Shown: positions 9,103 to 18,216 of the stretch, piece after piece | How the letters are laid out: each line of letters starts with the position of its first letter | Numbering within the stretch: position 1 is the first letter of the stretch | From: Dehalococcoidia bacterium | GTDB taxonomy: Bacteria; Chloroflexota; Dehalococcoidia; DSTF01; JACRBR01 | Length of the DNA stretch: 64,000 nt | Direction: 5' to 3' | NCBI GenBank assembly: GCA_021462855.1 | Contig: JAJTXQ010000065.1 | Coordinates: forward strand, 1 to 64,000 | Made by a program: the position numbers and the translations under genes | The notes under the pieces: model-generated | Told to the model about the DNA's origin: nothing | Seen by the model: only the letters and a program-made list of their open reading frames with translations | The model's database searches: none

Positions 9103-9711
9103 CTACTCCTCCGGCAGGAAGCGGAGGCGAAGGCGGAGGGCCTCCGGGCGCGCTTCATCGACGAAGATGCGGCGGCCGGTGCCGGCCGTCACGCCCTCGG
9201 CGATGGCGCCGGCGGCCATCGGCTGCGACAGCACGAGCTGGATCGCGGCCTCGTCGTCCTGGTAGCGGCGGACGGCGGCGCTCTGCACCTGCGGCAGGCG
9301 CACGAGCGCGCGCTGCAGTTCCATCAGCCCCTGGAACCCGGGCACGGCGCCAATCGTGACGTCGATCCCCTCGCCGCCGGGCGCGAACGATGGCTCCATT
9401 TCGGGCAGCTGCGGGCGTGCGGGGGCGGGCGGCGCGGCGCCACGCGTATGCGATTCATTGAGCGCGGACACGGAGAGCGCGAGCTCGTTGAGGTTGATGC
9501 CAATCTGCTCGCTGAAGGCGACGAGCCGGTCCAGGACCTTGCTGAACTGCTCGAGCGCGTCGATGATCTGCGCCGTGGCCGCCTGGGCGCGCGCCTCGCG
9601 ATCGGCGGCGATGATCACTTCCGCTTCCTTGAGCCCCTGCGCGAGCGCGCGGGCGATGATCTCGGCGGCGCGCTCCTGTACATCGTCCGCGTCAGAGGGG
9701 GTGTCGTTCAT
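9103..9711 (-). CDS. coiled-coil protein with C-terminal ferredoxin-like domain
   Basis: 202 residues. Residues about 10-85 form amphipathic helices rich in Ala, Glu and Gln without proline, likely coiled coil. Residues 90-110 are a Pro/Ala linker. Residues about 115-165 read as a beta-alpha-beta unit (IDVTIGAVPGFQGLMELQ... then LPQVQSAAV). The same architecture recurs in the protein at 17485-18087. No catalytic motif is visible and I do not recognise a named family. A structural or sensor-adaptor role is possible. Confidence 0.7.
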   Translation of the reverse strand: MNDTPSDADDVQERAAEIIARALAQGLKEAEVIIAADREARAQAATAQIIDALEQFSKVLDRLVAFSEQIGINLNELALSVSALNESHTRGAAPPAPARPQLPEMEPSFAPGGEGIDVTIGAVPGFQGLMELQRALVRLPQVQSAAVRRYQDDEAAIQLVLSQPMAAGAIAEGVTAGTGRRIFVDEARPEALRLRLRFLPEE

Positions 9712-9866
9712 CGCTCATCCGATCGCATCGCACATCTACCCGACACCGCGTCCTGCCGCCTGCCCCGGAAGCATCCGTGCCGTGCGCAGCGCGCCGCGTA
9801 TCGCGATCCGCGCGCGCTGGGGCTGAGCGTAGATGTATCGGCGGGGAGGCGTGCTGGCCGGACACA

Positions 9867-9875
9867 AGTATAGCA
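9867..9875 (-). promoter_or_regulatory. putative extended -10 promoter for the coiled-coil gene
   Basis: On the minus strand TGCTATACT fits an extended -10 element (TGnTATAAT type). No good -35 is present 17 nt upstream. It lies about 155 nt before the start codon at 9711. Confidence 0.35.
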
Positions 9876-9914
9876 GGGTGCCTGCACCGTCCCCGCGATC
9901 GCGCGCCCGGAGCG

Positions 9915-9944
9915 CGCGTCAAGTATCGAATCTATCTTGACGCG
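9915..9944. repeat. perfect 9-bp inverted repeat, 12-nt spacer
   Basis: CGCGTCAAG (9915-9923) and its reverse complement CTTGACGCG (9936-9944) flank 12 AT-richer bases. There is no T-run on either side, so an intrinsic terminator is unlikely. An operator is possible. Confidence 0.5.
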
Positions 9945-10034
9945 ATCGCGACGCGGTGGATGCCGTGCGTACGGGACGTGGTTCGCGTGCCTTAGGGACG
10001 CGCGTTGCGAAGAATCAGTGATTGGCGCGCGGCG

Positions 10035-10781
10035 TCACGCGCGCCCGCCGTGGCGGCCTTCGCCCGACGCGAAACGCTGCGCGCCGGTGGCGGCTTCGCG
10101 GATGACGGCTCGCCCGAGTTCGAGCTCGCGCTGCAGGGCGCCGGCGAGCGGCAGGTCGAGCGATGCGTAGGCGGAGGCGCGGTCGGCGATCACGCAGTCC
10201 CACGGGGACCGGGCGATCTGCGCGGCGAGTTCGAGCGCCGCATCGAGCGCCGCGCCCTTTGGCGCCACGCGCGTGACGAGTCCGATCGCCAGCGCCTCGG
10301 CCGCGTCGATCGTGCGGCCGGTGATGATCAGGTCGAGCGCGCGCCCGAGCCCGACGATCTGCGGCAACCGCACGGTGCCGCCGTCGATCAGCGGAACGCC
10401 CCAGCGCCGTTCGAGGCACCCGAACGTCGAGCCTTCGGCCGCGATCCGGATATCGCACCAGCAGGCGATCTCGAGGCCGCCGGCGACGCACCAGCCGTCG
10501 ATGGCGGCGATCGTTGGCTTGGGCGCGACGGTGCGGGTGAAGCCCATCGGCCCTTCCGCGGCATTGATCGGGCTGTCCATCGCCTTCAGGTCGGCGCCGG
10601 CGCAGAACGCCTGCCCGCCCGCGCCGGTGACGATGAGCACGCGCGCGTCGTCGTCGCCGGTGAACTCGTAGTAGCGGGCGCGCAGTTCCTCGGCGGTCGC
10701 GCGGTCGACGGCGTTGCGCCGGTCGGGCCGGTCGATGGTGATGATCGCGGCGGCGTCGCGCCGCTCGTAGTAGACGGCCAT
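10035..10781 (-). CDS. enoyl-CoA hydratase/isomerase family protein
   Basis: 248 residues from ATG 10781 (an ATG 5 codons upstream is also in frame). Crotonase features are present: ITIDRPDRRNAV near the N terminus, the CoA-binding loop with AFCAGADLKAMD, and the oxyanion-hole segment GWCVAGGLEIACWCDIRIA. The Glu usual in the second catalytic position falls in CLERRWGVPLIDGG. It hydrates or isomerises an acyl-CoA, but the substrate is not evident. TACGCT lies exactly 6 nt before the ATG (10788-10793), suggesting a leaderless mRNA. Confidence 0.88.
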   Translation of the reverse strand: MAVYYERRDAAAIITIDRPDRRNAVDRATAEELRARYYEFTGDDDARVLIVTGAGGQAFCAGADLKAMDSPINAAEGPMGFTRTVAPKPTIAAIDGWCVAGGLEIACWCDIRIAAEGSTFGCLERRWGVPLIDGGTVRLPQIVGLGRALDLIITGRTIDAAEALAIGLVTRVAPKGAALDAALELAAQIARSPWDCVIADRASAYASLDLPLAGALQRELELGRAVIREAATGAQRFASGEGRHGGRA

Positions 10782-10787
10782 GCGCAG

Positions 10788-10793
10788 AGCGTA
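10788..10793 (-). promoter_or_regulatory. -10-like hexamer 6 nt before start (leaderless)
   Basis: TACGCT on the minus strand followed by 6 nt and ATG 10781. The same spacing occurs before three other genes in the window. No -35 match is visible. Confidence 0.35.
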
Positions 10794-10821
10794 CACCCGG
10801 GCGCCGCCGCGCGGAACGGCG

Positions 10822-11298
10822 CTACGCCCGGAACATCCCCGTGATCTCCGTCAACCCGACGCCGGTGTCGGGCCACGGCTCGCAGGCGGCGGCAAGCACG
10901 CGCACGGCCTGCCGCTGCGACGGCCAGACGAAGCGGTCGAGCACGTCGTCGAGCTCGCACCACTCGTAGGCCGTGTGCTCTTCGGACACGGTGACGCCGG
11001 GCGCGCCGGTGACGAAGCCGGCGAATGCCGGCACGAGGTGCACCGCGTCGGTGTGCTCGCTGTAGAACGTTTCGATGTAGTCGATGCGGAAGAAACGCTC
11101 GGGCGCGAGGCCCGTCTCCTCGGTCATCTCGCGCCACGCGGCGTCGTATGCCCTTTCGCCCGGGTCGATCATGCCGTGCACCGCCTGCCACGTGTCGGCG
11201 TGCATGAGCGAGGGCGCGCGGAACAGCGCGAGGACCTGCGGCCGGCCGTGGAGCATCGTGAAGACATAGGTAGAGATCGAGCCGGTGATGACGTTCAT
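10822..11298 (-). CDS. NUDIX hydrolase
   Basis: 158 residues from ATG 11298, which overlaps the upstream DUF885 stop (ATGA). The NUDIX box is intact: G-x5-E-x7-RE-x2-EE-x-G at about residues 42-64 (GMIDPGE...REMTEETGL). NUDIX enzymes cleave nucleoside diphosphates linked to another group, using divalent metal bound by the Glu residues. The substrate is not predictable. Translational coupling to a putative peptidase suggests co-expression, not a known shared pathway. Confidence 0.88.
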   Translation of the reverse strand: MNVITGSISTYVFTMLHGRPQVLALFRAPSLMHADTWQAVHGMIDPGERAYDAAWREMTEETGLAPERFFRIDYIETFYSEHTDAVHLVPAFAGFVTGAPGVTVSEEHTAYEWCELDDVLDRFVWPSQRQAVRVLAAACEPWPDTGVGLTEITGMFRA

Positions 11299-12926
11299 GC
11301 TTGCGCGCCGAGCATGATGCGTTCGATCGAAGCGACGGGAAACGGCAGCTGCATGAACGCGTCGTGAAAGGCGCGCAGGTCGAATGCCGCGCCGTCGCGC
11401 CCGCGCAGCTTCTCGCGCAGGCCGAGGATCTGGTGCTTGCCCATGGTGTACGCGTAGTAGTTCGGCCCGACGACGCCGCGGCGGGTCTCGCGCTCGGCGA
11501 TCACCTGTGTGGCGAAACCCTCGTTGACGAAGAAGTCGACCGCCTGCTGCACGCTCCATCCCTCGGCGTGCAGCCCGAAGGCGCAGCGGTAGCGCGCCAG
11601 GCGAAGCAGCGCCTCGCGGATCTGCATCAGGTGGTAGCGCGGGTCGCCGTCGCCGTAGCCCGCCTCGACCATCACCTGTTCGATGTAATGCGCCCAGCCC
11701 TCGATCGGCGTCGTCGACATGAGGAAGCGGCCGATCCGGCTGGTCGCGCGGTGCAGGTACGTCAGGTGCACGTAGTGCCCGGGGTAGGCCTCGTGGGCGC
11801 TTACGCCAGCGATGCTGTACGTGTTGAAGAACTTCATGTAGGACTCGATGCGGTCGCGCGCCCAGTCAGCGCCGGGCGGCGTGACGTAGTAGTACGCCTC
11901 CTTCGCGACGGTCTCGAACGGGCCGGGGGTGCTGCAGGCGGCCTGGGTGATCATGCGCGAGAACCCCGGCGTCTCGGCGACGGCGATGCGCACGTCGGTC
12001 GGCATCGTGCACAGCCCGGCGTCGATGCAGAACTGCCGCAGCCGCTCGAGCAGCGCCTCGACCTCGCCCAGCAGGCGCGCCGGCACGGGCCGCTCGCGCG
12101 ACACTGCATCGATGACCTCCGCGGGCGACGCCGTGCCGTCGATCTTCGCCGCGACATCGCGCAGCGCCTGTTGATGCGCGCGCAGGTCGTCCTCGCCGCG
12201 CCGGATCAGCGCATCGATCGGCTCGTCGATCGAGTCGGTCTCGCTCAGCAGGCAGCGCATTGCATCGGCGCCCCAGGCGAAGCCGTCGCCCGCTCGCGGC
12301 AGCGCCTCGTTCTGAAGCCAGATGCGGAAGTCGTCGACCGCGGCGATCGCTTCGTCGTCGGCGACGGCGAACTCCTCCTTGAGCGCATCGTCCGACGAGC
12401 GCGAGACGGCGTCTGGCAGATCCTGCAGGAACAACGATCGCATGCCGGCCGCCTGCTCGATCCCCGTCTCGACGTGCGGCCGCAGCGGGTCGGTGAGGTT
12501 CACCTTCGCCTGCGCGATCAGCGCGGGCACCGCGCGCAGCCGGCCGATTAACGCGCGGATGCGGTCATCGAGCGGCGCGAAGTCGCGGATGGCGAGGCCG
12601 TTGCAGGCCCCGCCGACCGTCGCCAGGTAGCCGAGGGGGCTGCGCTCGTGCGACCGGACGTGCGCGTGCTCGCTGAGCTCCCACGAGAGCCGCCGGCGCA
12701 GCAGATCAAGCTCGAACGGCTCGTGGCCGGCGAGCGTAGCCGCGTCGACCGCGTTCGCCCGCTCGAGGAAGCCGCGCACGGCGGACAAGCGCGCTTCGAT
12801 CGCGGGCTGGCTGCGGTCGCCGAGCGCTGCGTCGTGTTCGTGGAACCCGCGCGCCGTCGCAGCGCCGGGCTGCCAGGCGTTCGTCGCGACGATGTAGTCC
12901 TCGGCCAGTGCAGGCAGCTCGCTCAT
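11295..12926 (-). CDS. DUF885 family protein, putative zinc metallopeptidase
   Basis: 543 residues. ATG 12926 is preceded by AAGGGAGG at a good distance; the longer open frame upstream is Arg-rich shadow. The sequence is mostly helical with the DUF885 hallmark SAHEAYPGHYVH (an HExxxGH site) around residue 385, and a second Glu in PIEGWAHYIE about 40 residues later, consistent with gluzincin-like zinc binding. No signal peptide is visible, so it is probably cytoplasmic. The family is thought to be peptidases, but activity is not established for most members. Confidence 0.85.
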   Translation of the reverse strand: MSELPALAEDYIVATNAWQPGAATARGFHEHDAALGDRSQPAIEARLSAVRGFLERANAVDAATLAGHEPFELDLLRRRLSWELSEHAHVRSHERSPLGYLATVGGACNGLAIRDFAPLDDRIRALIGRLRAVPALIAQAKVNLTDPLRPHVETGIEQAAGMRSLFLQDLPDAVSRSSDDALKEEFAVADDEAIAAVDDFRIWLQNEALPRAGDGFAWGADAMRCLLSETDSIDEPIDALIRRGEDDLRAHQQALRDVAAKIDGTASPAEVIDAVSRERPVPARLLGEVEALLERLRQFCIDAGLCTMPTDVRIAVAETPGFSRMITQAACSTPGPFETVAKEAYYYVTPPGADWARDRIESYMKFFNTYSIAGVSAHEAYPGHYVHLTYLHRATSRIGRFLMSTTPIEGWAHYIEQVMVEAGYGDGDPRYHLMQIREALLRLARYRCAFGLHAEGWSVQQAVDFFVNEGFATQVIAERETRRGVVGPNYYAYTMGKHQILGLREKLRGRDGAAFDLRAFHDAFMQLPFPVASIERIMLGAQA

Positions 12927-13080
12927 CGTGCCTCCCTTCAGCGGCACGCTGAGCGTATAGCGCGCGCGTGGCACGCGGAAGCGGCGATCGGCCGCTCGTA
13001 CTACTTCGGGGCTGAACAGCCTGACCGGTGACGACGGAACGGACAGGCGGACAAGGAAGGCCGGCCTTCGCATGCAGCGA

Positions 13081-13959
13081 CTACGACAACGCGATCGCCG
13101 ACGCGCCCGTGCTTGATACCCGTGTGACGAGCGCGCGGCCACTGTAGCCGAGCGAAGCTGCCCGCTCAGTCATCGCACGGGCGATGGCGTCGTGGCGGTC
13201 GGTGGCGAACGCCGCGATCGTCGAGCCGCCGCCGCTGAGGTACGCGCCGTGCGCGCCGGCCTCGCGCGCCGCCTCGAAGATCGCCGGCATCGCGGGAAAG
13301 ATCTTCGTGCGGGCGGGTTGGTGCAGCCGGTCTTGCGTGGCGAGCGCGAGCGCGCTCCAGTCGCCGCGCCCGAGCGCGGCAACCAGCAACGCCGCGCGGC
13401 CGATGTTGTGCACCGCGTCATCCTTCGACAGCGCCTGCGGCAGTAGGCGGCGGCTCTCGGCCGTCGGCATCTCGAAGTCCGGGATGAATACGACGACGCT
13501 CAGGCCACCGGCGACCGGCGCGGCAAGATGCGTGAACCGGTCGCCATCGCGGACGACGACGCGAAGGCCGCCGAACAGCGCCGGCGCCATGTTGTCGGCG
13601 TGCCCCTCGAGCCCGGCGCCGAGCGCGAGCGCCTGGTCGTCGCTCAGCCGCCCGCCCATGAGCGCGTTCGCGCCGACGATGCCCGCGGCCCGCGCCGCCG
13701 CCGACGCGCCGAGGCCGCGGCCGATCGGGATTGTCTGCTCGCCCGCCGCATGCATCTCCGCCGGCACTTCTACGCGCGCAAGGCGGTACGCCGAGCGCGC
13801 GGCATCGAGCACGAGGCGCGCGAGGCCGTTGGTCCCGCCGCCCGGGCCGATCCCGATCGTCACGTCCTGCGTGATCTCCAGCGCCATGCCGAGGCTGTCG
13901 AACCCCGGCCCGAGGTTCGCCGACGTGGCGGGCACGCGCACGGTCACCTGCTGCGGCAT
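13081..13959 (-). CDS. thrB: homoserine kinase
   Basis: 292 residues from ATG 13959. It is a GHMP kinase: the N-terminal PATSANLGPGFDSLG motif, the glycine-rich phosphate loop GRGLGASAAA near residue 90 (GLGSSAA in most) and the C-terminal YLSGGGSTIAAF motif. It phosphorylates homoserine with ATP in threonine synthesis. No thrC or hom is nearby. TACACT ends 6 nt before the ATG (13966-13971), suggesting a leaderless transcript. Confidence 0.92.
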   Translation of the reverse strand: MPQQVTVRVPATSANLGPGFDSLGMALEITQDVTIGIGPGGGTNGLARLVLDAARSAYRLARVEVPAEMHAAGEQTIPIGRGLGASAAARAAGIVGANALMGGRLSDDQALALGAGLEGHADNMAPALFGGLRVVVRDGDRFTHLAAPVAGGLSVVVFIPDFEMPTAESRRLLPQALSKDDAVHNIGRAALLVAALGRGDWSALALATQDRLHQPARTKIFPAMPAIFEAAREAGAHGAYLSGGGSTIAAFATDRHDAIARAMTERAASLGYSGRALVTRVSSTGASAIALS

Positions 13960-13965
13960 GCGGCG

Positions 13966-13971
13966 AGTGTA
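13966..13971 (-). promoter_or_regulatory. -10-like hexamer 6 nt before thrB start (leaderless)
   Basis: TACACT on the minus strand, 6 nt, then ATG 13959. No ribosome binding site lies between, and no clear -35. Confidence 0.4.
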
Positions 13972-14033
13972 GCGAAGGACGCGCACTGGCGCGCTCCGTG
14001 ACGGCTGCCTGCGCTTCGGCGATACTGACGCCC

Positions 14034-15388
14034 ATGGAACCGCAGATCCAGTATGCGAATACCACCGACGGCGCGAAGATCGCGTTCTGGTCACTCGGCG
14101 ATGGTCCGCCACTGATCATGATGCCGCCGCTCCCGGCGAGCCACATTGAGCTCGAATGGGGGATCCGCGAGTGGCGCACGTTCTACGAGCGACTGGCGCA
14201 GCACGTGACGATCTTGCGGTACGACGCGCGCGGCATGGGGCTGTCCAGCCGTGACATCGGGGAGTGGAGCCTCGACGCGTTCGAACGTGACCTCGATGCC
14301 GTGATCCGGCACACGCGGCTCGGGCCGGCGACGCTCTTCGGGCTGATGTACAGCGGACCGGTGGCGTGCATGTATGCGGCGCATCATCCGGAAGCGGTCG
14401 AGCGGCTGCTGCTCTGGGGCACATACGCCCGAAACAACGGGATGGAACTCGACCGCGAGAACTGGGAACTGCAGCTGCTCCAGCAGAACTGGGAGACCTA
14501 TACCGAGCTGATCACGCACCAGGTGCTCGGGTGGTCGTCCGGTTCCATCGCCCGCCAGACCGCGGCGCTGCTGCGCGAGAGCCTCACGCCGGAGGCGATG
14601 AGCCGCTTCATCGAGTTCGCATTCCGCATCGACGTGACGTCACTCCTCCCATCGATCAAGGCGCCGACGCTGATCATGCAACGCCGCAACCAGCAGAAGA
14701 TGGTGGCGAGCGATGCCCGCGACCTCGCCGCGGGCATCGCGGGGTCGCGGCTGATGTTCATGGACGGCGACTCGATGGCTCCGTTCATCGGAGACACACA
14801 GCCGTTCTTCGTGGCGCTCGCGGAGTTCATGGGCATCCCGGAGCTGGCAATCCGCCGCGACCCGGCGCCCGCCACGCCGGCAGCGATCCGGACGATCGTG
14901 TTCACCGACATCGCCGGGTCGACGGCGCTCACCCAGCGTCTCGGCGACGAAGGCGCGCGGACGCTGCTGCGCATGCACGAGCGCATTGTGCGCGACGCGC
15001 TGGCGCGCCACGGCGGGGCCGAAGTGAAGACGCTCGGAGACGGCTTCATGGCGTCGTTCGCCTCGGCGACGCAGGGGTTGCAGTTCGCGATCGCCATCCA
15101 GCAAGCCACGGCCGAGTTCAACCGCCAGGCGCCGGAGCCATTGGCCGTGCGTGTCGGCGTCAACGCCGGCGAGCCGATCGCCGAGCGCGACGACCTGTTC
15201 GGGACCGCCGTGATCGCCGCCGCGCGCCTCGCCGATGCCGCGGCCGGCGGCGAGGTCATCGCGTCGGACGTGGTGCGTCAGCTGACGGCGGGCAAGGGCT
15301 TCCTGTTCGCGGACCGCGGCGAGCGCCAGCTCCGCGGGTTCGACGACCCGGTGCGCGTGTACGAGGTCCGCTGGCAGGACGCCGGCGC

Positions 15389-15392
<4 letters not shown>
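14034..15392 (+). CDS. fusion of alpha/beta-hydrolase-like domain with class III adenylate/guanylate cyclase
   Basis: 452 residues from ATG 14034. Residues 1-270 have an alpha/beta-hydrolase fold (RYDARGMGLS, LLLWGTY), but the nucleophile elbow reads FGLMYSGP where GxSxGG is expected, so Met sits at the Ser position. The hydrolase half is probably inactive and may bind a ligand. Residues about 283-440 are a class III nucleotide cyclase: metal-binding Asp in VFTDIAGST and in LGDGFM, then RVGVNAGEP. It likely makes cAMP in response to a small molecule. The base preference is not settled by the motifs I can see. Its stop overlaps the next gene's GTG start. Confidence 0.85.
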
Positions 15393-16249
<857 letters not shown>

Positions 16250-16350
16250 GGGAACCGGGCGAATCCCGCATGCAGCGCGGCCCCATCCGTCCGATCATCG
16301 TCATGAGACTGCATGCGCGTCCATGGCGGGCGCGCCGCCGGGGGTGTCGC

Positions 16351-17406
16351 ATGGCCACACAACGAACGGTCCCGGGATCCGGGGAGTACCTCGACCCGGT
16401 CACGACGATGATGTCATCGCTGCTGCCGGTGCATGCCGCGCTTACGTTTGACTGGCTTGTGGACGCCGCGTGCACGGCTGCGGAGCGCGGCCTGAATGCG
16501 CCGTACGCCTTCGTATTCCTCGAGGACCAGGAGGGGCGGGTCGAGCACCGCATGCCGGCAGGCGATCTGCGCCGCCGCGGCGTGCAGCGCGCGGTCGATG
16601 CGTTCGGCGAGAACCCGTTCCGCGGCAAGCTCGACCCGAACGAACTGCCGCTCGTCGCCGAGGCGCTCGACACGCGCACGCCCGTGCGGGCCAGCACGAG
16701 CGCGTTTTTCACGCCGCTCGTCGGCGCGTCACGCGCGGACATGGCGGAGAAGAAGCTCGGGCTTCCGGTGACCTACCTGACGGCGCTTGAAACCGCAGGC
16801 GAGCGCATCGGCGCCATCCTGCTGTTGATGCAGGATGACGTGAACCCGCAGCACGTCAAGCTCCTTGCCGAGCATATCGCCTGCGCCGCCGTCAACCTGC
16901 GGCAGTCGCACGTCGCGCGCGAGCAGGGCGTCATCGACGTCGTCCGCTCGGTGTTCGATGCGCGGAAGCTGGAGATGGAGCTGCAGCGCGAGCTCGCGCG
17001 TGCCGGCCGGTACCAGCGGGAGACGTCGATCTGCGTGATCGAAGCGACGAACCTGCGCCTGCTGCGCGAGAAGTTCGGCCGGTTCCTCACAGACCAGCTG
17101 TTGCAGCGCCTCGGCGAGCGGCTCGCGCAGCACGCGCGTGACATCGACGTCATCGGCGCGTACAAGGAGAGCGGCTACACGATGATCCTCACCGAGGCCT
17201 CGGGCGAGGGCGCCGCGGTCGCGGCCCGCCGGCTGTTCGCGCACGCGCAGGACTCGCGCCTCGATGGGGACAACGTGCCAGGGCTCGAGTTGCACCTGGT
17301 CGTGGGGTATGCGACGGCCCCCCACGACGGGCAGACGAGCGACGCGCTGTTCGCAGTCGCCGAGCGGCGGATGTACAGCCGCGCCACCGACGAACAGGTA
17401 GCCTGA
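16351..17406 (+). CDS. GAF-like and degenerate GGDEF domain protein
   Basis: 351 residues from ATG 16351; an in-frame ATG at 16270 is possible. The N-terminal half (about 30-185) has a GAF-like pattern. The C-terminal half (about 205-345) aligns with GGDEF domains, but the active-site loop reads GAYKESGYTMI where R-GGDEF should be and the metal Asp is not evident. It should not make c-di-GMP; it may bind a nucleotide or act as an adaptor. It sits 100 nt after the cyclase/hydrolase pair and before a strong bidirectional terminator. Confidence 0.75.
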   Translation: MATQRTVPGSGEYLDPVTTMMSSLLPVHAALTFDWLVDAACTAAERGLNAPYAFVFLEDQEGRVEHRMPAGDLRRRGVQRAVDAFGENPFRGKLDPNELPLVAEALDTRTPVRASTSAFFTPLVGASRADMAEKKLGLPVTYLTALETAGERIGAILLLMQDDVNPQHVKLLAEHIACAAVNLRQSHVAREQGVIDVVRSVFDARKLEMELQRELARAGRYQRETSICVIEATNLRLLREKFGRFLTDQLLQRLGERLAQHARDIDVIGAYKESGYTMILTEASGEGAAVAARRLFAHAQDSRLDGDNVPGLELHLVVGYATAPHDGQTSDALFAVAERRMYSRATDEQVA

Positions 17407-17430
17407 GCGCACGCAACCCAGGACATATGA

Positions 17431-17462
17431 AGAGGGGCTTCCCCCCGCGGGGAAGCCCCTCT
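17431..17462. terminator. bidirectional intrinsic terminator
   Basis: A 14-bp perfect stem (AGAGGGGCTTCCCC paired with its complement) closes a 4-nt loop between convergent genes ending at 17406 and 17485. T-rich sequence follows and A-rich sequence precedes the stem, so it can serve both strands. Confidence 0.85.
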
Positions 17463-17484
17463 TCCGTTCTACTGCGGAACAGGC

Positions 17485-18087
17485 TCAGGCGACGTCGTCG
17501 AGTCCGACCACGCTGAACGCGTGCCCATCCGGGAGGGCGCCCTCGGTGGCGAGCCAGGTCTCGACATCGGACGCGCTCGACGCCTGGTCGACCCAGAGCT
17601 TGAGCGTCGCGCGGTGCCCGTCGTAGTCGAGCAGCGCTACATCGTTCACGTCCGGGTGCCGGCTCATCGCGTCGTCGACCGCGCGCAGGTCGAGCTGACC
17701 GGCGGCGTTCTCGATCTCGATGCGCATCAGGCGCTTGTCGGTGTCGTTGGCGACTGCGGGCGACTCGCCGAATGCGACCGCGCCCTGCGGTACGGGCGTC
17801 ACCTCGGCCGTCTCCTGCGGCACCACGAGCGTCGGGCGCGGGCGCGGCTCAAACCCGTAGGCGTGCCCGCCGAACGCCGCCGTGGCGGCGCCGAGCCGCT
17901 CGCGCCCGGTCCGCAGCGCCGTCTCGATGTCGTCGAACACGCCCGCGATGGCGTCGATCCGCGGCAGGATGCCGCGGAGCACGGCCGTGGCGTCTGTCGC
18001 GTGCTGCAGCGTCGTCCCCAGGTCCTCGATGGCTCTCGCGAGATCCTGTCCGAGGCCGGTCGTCCGGGAATCACGATCCATGGCCAT
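17485..18087 (-). CDS. coiled-coil protein with C-terminal ferredoxin-like domain (similar architecture to 9103-9711)
   Basis: 200 residues. A GGAGG site precedes ATG 18087; an ATG at 18081 is also possible. Residues 10-75 are helical and probably coiled coil, 75-120 a Pro/Val-rich linker, and about 125-175 a beta-alpha-beta unit (MRIEIENAAGQLDLRAV, then HPDVNDVALLDYDG). The order matches the protein at 9103-9711, so the two may be distant paralogues. No catalytic residues stand out and the function is unknown. Confidence 0.7.
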   Translation of the reverse strand: MAMDRDSRTTGLGQDLARAIEDLGTTLQHATDATAVLRGILPRIDAIAGVFDDIETALRTGRERLGAATAAFGGHAYGFEPRPRPTLVVPQETAEVTPVPQGAVAFGESPAVANDTDKRLMRIEIENAAGQLDLRAVDDAMSRHPDVNDVALLDYDGHRATLKLWVDQASSASDVETWLATEGALPDGHAFSVVGLDDVA

Positions 18088-18216
18088 AGTCCCTCCTTTT
18101 CTGGGAGAGGTATCGGCCTCGCGGGGGCGCGCCGGGAGCGGCGAGCGGCGGATTTTCGGTGAATCGCCGCGGCCTGCACGGGAACCGGCGTAAGGGACGC
18201 GCGCCGGCGGCGCTGG

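Larger units (their letters stand above)
9712..10034. other. intergenic region with promoter-like and inverted-repeat elements
   Basis: No gene is visible. It lies upstream of the coiled-coil gene and downstream of the enoyl-CoA hydratase. It contains an extended -10 on the minus strand (9867-9875) and a perfect 9-bp inverted repeat (9915-9944). Confidence 0.6.

Noticed and set aside
9915-9944. Intrinsic terminator for the enoyl-CoA hydratase gene
   Set aside because: No T-run follows the hairpin on the minus strand and it lies about 90 nt past the stop.
16351-17406. Active diguanylate cyclase
   Set aside because: The GGDEF loop is replaced by KESGYT and the metal Asp is not evident.
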